6,296 nt of DNA from Bacteroidota bacterium (GTDB taxonomy: Bacteria > Bacteroidota > Bacteroidia > Chitinophagales > Chitinophagaceae). Every line of letters begins with the position of its first letter. The first letter of the stretch is position 1. The notes under the pieces are model-generated. The model saw only the letters and a list, made by a program, of their open reading frames with translations. It searched no databases and had not been told where the DNA came from. Below, piece after piece: positions 1-5,096 of this stretch. The translations under genes were made by a program, and so were the position numbers. The stretch is taken from assembly GCA_026391115.1 (NCBI GenBank), contig JAPLER010000188.1:1-6296 (forward strand), in the 5' to 3' direction.

Positions 1-2027
1 CCTTCTCGAAACACGCCATCCATAGTTTCTAAACGACTCCAGCTAATTTCGCTAATGTGCAACAAGCCTTCTTTTTTAGGTAAAAATTCAACGAATGCAC
101 CAAACTCTTTAACGCTTTTTACAACGCCATCATATTCTTTTCCAACTTCAGGAATTGCAGTAATTCCATTAATCCAATCAATAGCTTTTTGCATTCCTTC
201 TTTTGCATTACTTAATATTGAAACTTCACCAGTGTTTCCTACTTCTTCAATAGTAATAGTGGCACCTGTTTCTCTTTGTATTTCTTGAATAATTTTTCCT
301 CCTGGTCCAATTACAGCACCAATGAATTCTTTATCAATAATAATTTTAACCATTCTAGGTGTATGTGGCTTGTAGTCAGCATTGTGGGCAGGCATACACT
401 CATACATTGCATCTAAAATATGTAAACGACCAGCTTTAGCTTGGTTCAACGCTTCACGCATTACATCCATACTTAAACCATCTACTTTGATATCCATTTG
501 CACACCACAAATACCATCACGAGTACCTGTTACTTTAAAATCCATATCACCTAAATGATCTTCGTCTCCAAGTATGTCAGTAAGAATTGCATATTTACCA
601 TCAGCACGAGTAATTAAACCCATTGCAACACCACTAACGTGTTTTTTAATTGGCACACCAGCATCCATCAAAGCCAAACTACCAGCACAAACTGTAGCCA
701 TAGATGAAGAACCATTACTTTCTAAAATATCACTTACAATTCTTGTTGTGTAAGGAAAATCGCCTTTAGGCATCATAATTCTTAAAGAGCGTAAAGCCAG
801 GTTTCCGTGGCCTACTTCTCTTCTACTTGTACCACGCATCATTTTAACTTCACCTGTTGAAAAAGGAGGGAAATTATAATGTAAAAAGAATTTTGAATAT
901 TCAGATTTAGCAGCAGTTTCAGTTAACAATTCATCTAATTTGCTACCTAAAGTTACTGTAGTTAAACTTTGTGTTTCACCACGAGTGAACAATGCAGAAC
1001 CGTGTGGACTTGGTAATGGCTCTACTTCCATAGCTAAAGGACGAACAACATCTAATTGTCTACCATCTAATCTGATTCTATCATCTAAAATCATATCACG
1101 AACCACTTCCCATTGTAAATCTTCGTAATATTTTTTAGCAAATTTTTTGTCGCTATCTGTGGATTCTTCGCCTAAACTGGCAATTAATTCATCTTTCAAA
1201 GCACTGTAAGCATCGCTTCTATCGTGTTTTGCACTTGCACTTTTGCTGATTTGATAAATTCTATCTTTTGCAAAAGCAGCAACCTTATCTTTAATTTCTA
1301 AGTTTTCTTCTGGTTTTTTATAATCTCTTTTTGTAGTAACGCCTTTATTAGCTCTTAAAGTTTCTTGTGCTTTAATTTGAACACGAATAGCATCATGAGC
1401 AGCTTGTAAAGCTTCTACTAATTCTTCTTCGCTACATTCTTTTGCTTCTCCTTCCACCATCATCAAATTCTTTTCGGTAGCAGCAATAATAAACTCGTAA
1501 GTAGCATTTGCTAATTGAGAACGAGTTGGATTAATTACCAATTGTCCATCAATTTTAGCAACCCTAACTTCACTAATAATTTCTTTAATAGGGATATCAG
1601 ATACTGCAATTGCAGCACTTGCAGCTAAACACGCCATTGCATCTGGCATAATTTCAGAATCGCTTGACACAAGTGTAATTAAAACCTGTACATCGCATAA
1701 ATAATCCTCAGGAAATAAAGGACGTAAAGCTCTATCCACTAAACGACTTGTTAAAATTTCGTAGTCGTTTAATCTTGCTTCTCTTTTAAAGAAAGATCCT
1801 GGAACACGTCCAGCACTTGCAAATTTCTCTTGATAATCTACGCTTAAAGGAAAGAAGGATTGACCTTCTTTAGGATCTTTATTTGCAACAACTGTTGCTA
1901 AAATAATACAGTTGCCTTGGCGAACTGTAACAGCACCATCAGCTTGACGAGCCAATTTGCCTGTTTCTAAAATAACTTCACTACCATTTGGTAAAGTAAA
2001 AGTTGATTGTATTAGTTGTGATAACAT
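1..2027 (-). CDS. pnp: Polyribonucleotide nucleotidyltransferase (PNPase), C-terminus cut by window edge
   Basis: The enzyme degrades RNA 3'-to-5' by phosphorolysis, releasing nucleoside diphosphates, and acts in cytoplasmic mRNA turnover as a homotrimer. The frame is open from an ATG at 2027 to the left edge, giving 675 complete codons; the family is usually about 700-720 residues, so only the tail is missing. Domains in order: first RNase PH domain (about 10-145, with GSFFKREAR and RALRPLFP), an all-helical linker (about 150-230), the catalytic second RNase PH domain (about 325-545), a KH domain with GPGGK at 574-578, and an S1 domain from about 627 (FGAFVEF, then GLLHISEIS). The phosphate-binding serines lie in NGSSSM (S440-S442). 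Asp488 and Asp494 in ILGDEDHLGDMDF match the catalytic Asp486/Asp492 pair of the E. coli enzyme. No frameshift is seen. It follows rpsO, the common bacterial order, but a terminator hairpin lies between them. No Shine-Dalgarno sequence precedes the start. Confidence 0.97.
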   Translation of the reverse strand, partial: MLSQLIQSTFTLPNGSEVILETGKLARQADGAVTVRQGNCIILATVVANKDPKEGQSFFPLSVDYQEKFASAGRVPGSFFKREARLNDYEILTSRLVDRALRPLFPEDYLCDVQVLITLVSSDSEIMPDAMACLAASAAIAVSDIPIKEIISEVRVAKIDGQLVINPTRSQLANATYEFIIAATEKNLMMVEGEAKECSEEELVEALQAAHDAIRVQIKAQETLRANKGVTTKRDYKKPEENLEIKDKVAAFAKDRIYQISKSASAKHDRSDAYSALKDELIASLGEESTDSDKKFAKKYYEDLQWEVVRDMILDDRIRLDGRQLDVVRPLAMEVEPLPSPHGSALFTRGETQSLTTVTLGSKLDELLTETAAKSEYSKFFLHYNFPPFSTGEVKMMRGTSRREVGHGNLALRSLRIMMPKGDFPYTTRIVSDILESNGSSSMATVCAGSLALMDAGVPIKKHVSGVAMGLITRADGKYAILTDILGDEDHLGDMDFKVTGTRDGICGVQMDIKVDGLSMDVMREALNQAKAGRLHILDAMYECMPAHNADYKPHTPRMVKIIIDKEFIGAVIGPGGKIIQEIQRETGATITIEEVGNTGEVSILSNAKEGMQKAIDWINGITAIPEVGKEYDGVVKSVKEFGAFVEFLPKKEGLLHISEISWSRLETMDGVFRE

Positions 2028-2040
2028 TGTTTAATCTGAA

Positions 2041-2064
2041 ATGTGATAATATGCTAATGTGCTA
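2041..2064. repeat. Degenerate 8-bp tandem repeat in the pnp leader
   Basis: Three contiguous octamers on the plus strand, ATGTGATA (2041-2048), ATATGCTA (2049-2056) and ATGTGCTA (2057-2064), fit a consensus ATRTGMTA. They lie 14-37 bp before the pnp start, within its probable untranslated leader. I have a general impression that short AT-rich arrays of this kind recur in Bacteroidota intergenic DNA, but that cannot be checked here. No function is evident. Confidence 0.55.
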
Positions 2065-2108
2065 ATTAAAGCCATTAAATTATCGGTTAATGAAACGTTG
2101 ATTTTAAA

Positions 2109-2141
2109 GAAATATAATAGGAATAAAGCAAAAATTCCCAA
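2109..2141 (-). promoter_or_regulatory. Candidate pnp promoter, Bacteroidota type
   Basis: Read on the minus strand, TTG (2141-2139) is followed after 22 nt by TATATTTC (2116-2109), which matches seven of eight positions of the Bacteroidota -7 box TAnnTTTG (the last base is C). It would start transcription about 75 nt before the pnp ATG. The -33 element falls in the distal arm of the rpsO terminator. In AT-rich DNA such a match can arise by chance, so this is a weak call, supported mainly by the terminator that would otherwise cut pnp off. Confidence 0.28.
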
Positions 2142-2163
2142 CACCTTGATAGAAGTTGGGAAT
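2129..2163 (-). terminator. Intrinsic terminator after rpsO
   Basis: On the minus strand ATTCCCAAC (2163-2155) and GTTGGGAAT (2142-2134) form a perfect 9-bp stem around a 12-nt loop. The distal arm runs directly into a T tract (TTTTT, then GC and TTT). It begins 76 bp past the rpsO stop. The plus-strand reading lacks a T tract, so it acts for minus-strand transcripts. It should reduce read-through from rpsO into pnp. Confidence 0.72.
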
Positions 2164-2238
2164 AATATTAAAGTTGAAGTTATAAAAAAAGTAACGACCC
2201 AAATAAATCCTAACTTCCATATCAGTGGAAGTAGATTT

Positions 2239-2508
2239 TTACTTTCTTAAACCTAATTTTTCAATAAGTTGACGATAACCAGTAAGATTGTGTTTAGATA
2301 AATAAGATAATAATCTTTTACGTTGACCAACCATTTTCATTAATCCACGTTGTGAAGAGAAATCTTTTTTATTAACTTTTAAGTGACCACTAATGTCCAA
2401 AATTCTTTCTGTTAATAAAGCAATTTGACCTTCAATAGAACCAGTGTTAGTTGCTTTGCCACCATATTGTGCAAAGATTGTTGATTTTTTTTCTGTTGTA
2501 ACTGACAT
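2239..2508 (-). CDS. rpsO: 30S ribosomal protein S15
   Basis: S15 is a primary binding protein of the central domain of 16S rRNA and helps form the 30S platform. The product has 89 residues, the standard family length, and is colinear with E. coli S15. The family signature is complete: H42-L43, D49 and S52 in GHLKVNKKDFSSQRGL, then KRLLSYL, ending in LIEKLGLRK. The start is the ATG at 2508, giving MSVTTEKK. A longer reading from a TTG at 2535 adds nine residues, but it runs through a leader able to form hairpins and exceeds the family length. The gene has its own strong promoter 56-88 bp upstream and an intrinsic terminator downstream, so it probably forms mostly its own transcript before pnp. 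In several bacteria S15 represses its own translation through mRNA structure. Confidence 0.97.
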   Translation of the reverse strand: MSVTTEKKSTIFAQYGGKATNTGSIEGQIALLTERILDISGHLKVNKKDFSSQRGLMKMVGQRKRLLSYLSKHNLTGYRQLIEKLGLRK

Positions 2509-2516
2509 CTTTAAAT

Positions 2517-2543
2517 GTGTTTTATAAACACGCAATTGTGTTT
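2517..2543 (-). promoter_or_regulatory. rpsO leader with two mutually exclusive hairpins (candidate autoregulatory element)
   Basis: Reading the minus strand, the leader contains AAACAC (2543-2538), six bases, GTGTTT (2531-2526), three bases, AAACAC (2522-2517). The central GTGTTT is a perfect complement of both flanking arms, so the RNA can form either the upstream hairpin (6-nt loop) or the downstream one (3-nt loop), but not both. The downstream arm ends 8 nt before the ATG, so its folding could hinder initiation. Whether S15 binds here is inference, and both stems are only 6 bp and AU-rich. Confidence 0.4.
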
Positions 2544-2563
2544 TTCTTTTTTTAATTTGGCTG

Positions 2564-2596
2564 CAAATGTAGGGGAAAATATTTTTTAATTACAAA
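2564..2596 (-). promoter_or_regulatory. rpsO promoter, Bacteroidota type
   Basis: On the minus strand TTTG (2596-2593) is followed after 21 nt by TACATTTG (2571-2564), a perfect match to the Bacteroidota consensus of -33 TTTG and -7 TAnnTTTG with normal spacing. Transcription would begin near 2558, leaving a leader of about 50 nt that contains both hairpins. The -33 box overlaps the penultimate triplet (the last Leu codon) of the upstream dehydrogenase gene. Confidence 0.7.
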
Positions 2597-3879
2597 CTCC
2601 AATAACTTCTATTTATTATTTTATTTCTAAACAATCCTTTTAAATCTATTATTAAGGCGTTAGAATTAGATATTGAAGCAAAATAAGTAGCATCTTTTGT
2701 AAGATAATCTTTGTGAGCAACAGCTACAATAACAACATCATAATCGTTTGCAATTTGGTTGCATAATTCATACCCATACTCTTCGTGCAATTCTTCACTA
2801 TTTGCGTGTGGGTCTGTTACATCAACATTTATAAAATGAGATTTAATGTGAGCAATAATATCTGCAACTTTACTATTCCTAATATCACTTACATCTTCTT
2901 TAAACGTGCTGCCCATTACTAATACTTTTGCTTCTTTTACCTTATCAACATTGGCAATAATGTGTTGCACTGCTTTTTCGCCAACGTATCTGCCCATTCC
3001 ATCGTTAATAAAACGTGCGGCATTTATAAGGCGAGAAGTGTAGCCTAAATCATTTGCTTTGTAAGTTAAATAATAAGGATCTACACCTATGCAATGCCCT
3101 CCCACTAAGCCGGGACTGAATTTGAGAAAATTCCATTTCGTACCTGCCGCTTCTAAAACTTCGTAAGTATTGATGCCTATTCTATCAAATATTTGTGATA
3201 ATTCATTCATCAAACCAATATTCATATCACGTTGTGTATTCTCAATAATTTTTGATGCTTCAGCAACTTTTATTGAAGTGGCTTTATGAACTCCTGCTTC
3301 AACTACCAAACAATAAACATCTGCAATAACTTGTAAACTTTCGTCATCGCAACCACTAACTACTTTAATAACATTTGTTAATGTATGGTGCTTATCTCCT
3401 GGATTAATTCTTTCTGGAGAATAGCCCAATTTAAAATCAACTCCCATTTTTAATCCACTAATTTGTTCCATTACTGGCAAACAATCTTCTTCAGTGCAAC
3501 CTGGATAAACAGTACTTTCAAACACAACATAATCTCCTTTCTTTAATACCATACCGACAGTTTCACTTGCTTTTTTTACTGCAGTTAAATCAGGTACGTT
3601 GTTGGCATAAACTGGTGTTGGGACAGCTACAATAAAAAATGTTGCTTCACGCAAAACATCAAGATTATTCGTAAAAGTTATATCGCAACCTTCAAAGGCT
3701 TCCTTACCAAGTTCTTTACTTGGATCAATGCCTTGTTGCATTAAAGCAATTCTATCTGCATTAATATCAAACCCAATTACAGCAACTTTTTTAGCCATTT
3801 CAAGTGCTACTGGTAAGCCTACATAGCCTAAGCCAATTACAGCAACTTTTTTTTGTTTGTTTATTAATTCTTGTAACAT
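2590..3879 (-). CDS. UDP-N-acetylhexosamine 6-dehydrogenase, TviB/VipA/WbpO type
   Basis: A cytoplasmic nucleotide-sugar dehydrogenase that oxidises the C6 hydroxyl of a UDP-sugar to a carboxylate in two NAD-dependent steps. The 429 residues give the full three-domain length. The N-terminal Rossmann fold has GLGYVG (16-21) and the NAD-ribose Asp38 in VIGFDIN. The middle region has FESTVYPG and YSPERINPGD, with catalytic Lys210 and Asn214 in EASKIIENTQRDMN. The nucleophile is Cys263 in GLVGGHCIGVDPYYL, and the C-terminal UDP-binding domain includes STFKEDVSDIRNSK. The GGHCIGVDPYYL and SPERINPGDK motifs place it with UDP-GalNAc/UDP-GlcNAc dehydrogenases of capsule and O-antigen pathways (TviB, WbpO) rather than with UDP-glucose dehydrogenases. 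Whether the substrate is the GlcNAc, GalNAc or ManNAc form cannot be read from sequence, so no symbol is given. It follows uxs after 231 bp and precedes rpsO by 81 bp with no obvious terminator between. Start ATG at 3879. Confidence 0.93.
   Translation of the reverse strand: MLQELINKQKKVAVIGLGYVGLPVALEMAKKVAVIGFDINADRIALMQQGIDPSKELGKEAFEGCDITFTNNLDVLREATFFIVAVPTPVYANNVPDLTAVKKASETVGMVLKKGDYVVFESTVYPGCTEEDCLPVMEQISGLKMGVDFKLGYSPERINPGDKHHTLTNVIKVVSGCDDESLQVIADVYCLVVEAGVHKATSIKVAEASKIIENTQRDMNIGLMNELSQIFDRIGINTYEVLEAAGTKWNFLKFSPGLVGGHCIGVDPYYLTYKANDLGYTSRLINAARFINDGMGRYVGEKAVQHIIANVDKVKEAKVLVMGSTFKEDVSDIRNSKVADIIAHIKSHFINVDVTDPHANSEELHEEYGYELCNQIANDYDVVIVAVAHKDYLTKDATYFASISNSNALIIDLKGLFRNKIINRSYWSL
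3773..3852. repeat. 20-bp direct repeat within the dehydrogenase gene
   Basis: An identical 20-bp sequence occurs at 3773-3792 and 3833-3852, exactly 60 bp apart and in the same reading frame. Each copy encodes KKVAVIG, once in Rossmann strand 1 (residues 10-16) and once in strand 2 (30-36). Recombination between the copies would remove 20 residues in frame, including GLGYVG. Confidence 0.8.
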
Positions 3880-3958
3880 TTATGGTAAAATATGGTTGAT
3901 TTTTGGTGTGTTGAAATTATATTTTTTATTATTCGAATTTACTTCCATTTGTTTTAGA

Positions 3959-3989
3959 AAAAAATACTGAGACTATTGGTAAATTTCAA
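3959..3989 (-). promoter_or_regulatory. Candidate promoter for the UDP-HexNAc dehydrogenase gene
   Basis: On the minus strand TTG (3989-3987), a 20-nt spacer and TATTTTTT (3966-3959) match the Bacteroidota pattern with seven of eight -7 box positions (last base T instead of G). It would give a leader of about 70 nt. The 231-bp gap after uxs makes a separate promoter reasonable, but the local AT richness makes chance matches likely. Confidence 0.3.
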
Positions 3990-3992
3990 TAA

Positions 3993-4019
3993 TTTTTTTA
4001 CAGATATATTGTAAAAAAA
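3993..4019. repeat. Perfect AT-rich palindrome between uxs and the dehydrogenase gene
   Basis: TTTTTTTACA (3993-4002) and TGTAAAAAAA (4010-4019) are perfect 10-bp inverted repeats around a 7-bp spacer. It lies in the 231-bp gap (3880-4110), just upstream of the candidate promoter for the next gene. The stem has one G-C pair per arm and no clean T tract after it on either strand, so it is a poor terminator. An operator for a dimeric regulator or a chance AT structure is equally possible. The rest of the gap is AT-rich with no other recognisable feature. Confidence 0.45.
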
Positions 4020-4110
4020 ACAAATATTTCATTTTTTATGATAAAATAGAGTTATGTAATTATTAAGAAATAAATAAATATTTTTTGTCAAAAATTGATT
4101 TTACTTATAT

Positions 4111-5019
4111 TTATTTGTTAGATAGAAACTCTTTGGGCATTTTAGTCCATTCTGCCTGAGGCAAATTTTTAAAATATTCATAAGTTTTTTTCAATCCTTC
4201 TGCTCTTTCAACTGTTGGCTCCCAACCTAAAATTTCTTTTGCTTTTGTAATATCTGGTTGTCTTTGTTTAGGGTCGTCTTTTGGTAAATCTTTATATACA
4301 ATTTGAACAGATGAACCAGTTAGTTTTAATACTTCTTCTGCAAAATCTTTTAAACTAATTTCATTTGGATTACCAATATTCATTGGCAAATGATAATCAC
4401 TTAATAATAATCTATAAATACCTTCAACCAAATCATCAACATAGCAAAAACTGCGTGTTTGAGAACCATCGCCAAAAACTGTTAAATCTTCGCCACGCAA
4501 AGCTTGACCAATAAATGCAGGCAAAGCACGTCCATCATTCAATCTCATTTTAGGACCATAAGTATTGAAGATTCTAACAATTCGAGTTTCTAATCTATGA
4601 AAAGTATGATAAGCCATTGTTATAGCTTCTTGAAAACGTTTTGCTTCATCATAAACACCACGTGGCCCAATTGGATTTACATTGCCCCAATATTCTTCTG
4701 TTTGGGGATGCACCAATGGATCTCCATACACTTCACTTGTAGATGCTATCAACATTCTAGCACCTTTTGCTTTTGCTAATCCCAAACAATTATGTGTACC
4801 TAAACTACCCACTTTTAAGGTTTGAATAGGTATTTTTAAATAATCAATTGGACTTGCAGGTGATGCAAAATGAAGAATATAATCTAATGAACCAGGTATA
4901 TGAATATACTTGCTTACGTCTTGATGATAAAACATTACGTGATAACCTTCTTTAATAAATCTATCACATAAATGACTTCCTAAAAAACCTGCTGCACCTG
5001 TTATTAATACTCTTTTCAT
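4111..5019 (-). CDS. uxs: UDP-glucuronate decarboxylase (UDP-xylose synthase)-like, with internal loss in the NAD-binding fold
   Basis: An extended short-chain dehydrogenase/reductase whose family converts UDP-glucuronate to UDP-xylose using tightly bound NAD. Seen: GAAGFLG (8-14), the ASPASPIDYL segment (52-61), catalytic STSEVYGD (T94, S95, E96), YDEAK (Y123, K127), IFNTYGPKMRLNDGR (150-164), and GDGSQTRSFCYVDD with the substrate Arg189. These match UXS closely. Odd: after GYHV (25-28) the chain goes directly to MFYHQDVS. By comparison with human UXS1, about 23 residues are missing, including strand beta-2, the Asp-Asn that grips the NAD ribose, and the FFTG loop. The product has 302 residues; with the segment restored it would be about 325. 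Both sides stay in frame. The gene follows ugd by 77 bp, which supplies its substrate, supporting the assignment. Activity as written is doubtful; a strain deletion or an assembly error are both possible. Start ATG at 5019, with no Shine-Dalgarno sequence. Confidence 0.88.
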   Translation of the reverse strand: MKRVLITGAAGFLGSHLCDRFIKEGYHVMFYHQDVSKYIHIPGSLDYILHFASPASPIDYLKIPIQTLKVGSLGTHNCLGLAKAKGARMLIASTSEVYGDPLVHPQTEEYWGNVNPIGPRGVYDEAKRFQEAITMAYHTFHRLETRIVRIFNTYGPKMRLNDGRALPAFIGQALRGEDLTVFGDGSQTRSFCYVDDLVEGIYRLLLSDYHLPMNIGNPNEISLKDFAEEVLKLTGSSVQIVYKDLPKDDPKQRQPDITKAKEILGWEPTVERAEGLKKTYEYFKNLPQAEWTKMPKEFLSNK

Positions 5020-5026
5020 TGTTTAT

Positions 5027-5090
5027 TTTAAATTTTGAATTTAAAATTTTGAATGCCAATGAATTTAAAATTCAACATTCAACATTTAAA
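5027..5090. repeat. AT-rich tandem and inverted repeats between ugd and uxs
   Basis: The 77-bp gap is almost all repeat. Two 14-bp units, TTTAAATTTTGAAT (5027-5040) and TTAAAATTTTGAAT (5041-5054), differ at one position. Further on there are three 7-bp units: ATTCAAC (5070-5076), ATTCAAC (5077-5083) and ATTTAAA (5084-5090). The halves are inverted relative to each other: TTGAATG (5049-5055) pairs with CATTCAA (5076-5082), and 5036-5049 pairs with 5062-5075 with one mismatch. In the ugd-uxs transcript this could form a weak hairpin. No coding potential is seen. Confidence 0.6.
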
Positions 5091-5096
5091 ATTATT

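Noticed and set aside
55..1128. Two plus-strand open frames (55-288 and 940-1128) opposite pnp
   Set aside because: They lie antisense within an unbroken, strongly conserved PNPase frame and their translations have no recognisable motif.
2059..2250. Plus-strand 63-residue open frame spanning the rpsO-pnp gap
   Set aside because: It runs through the rpsO terminator hairpin and into the end of rpsO; the lysine/asparagine-rich translation reflects AT-rich noncoding DNA.
2509..2535. Longer rpsO start at TTG 2535, adding nine residues
   Set aside because: S15 is normally 89 residues and starts as MSxxTE; the extension falls in the hairpin leader.
3993..4019. The AT palindrome as a terminator for uxs
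   Set aside because: It has a nearly all A-T stem and no T tract after it on either strand.
4085..4110. Small TCAA/TTGA inverted repeat just after the uxs stop
   Set aside because: The stem is only 4 bp, too weak to call a terminator.
4597..4779. Plus-strand 60-residue open frame
   Set aside because: It is antisense to the conserved catalytic region of uxs and has no independent support.
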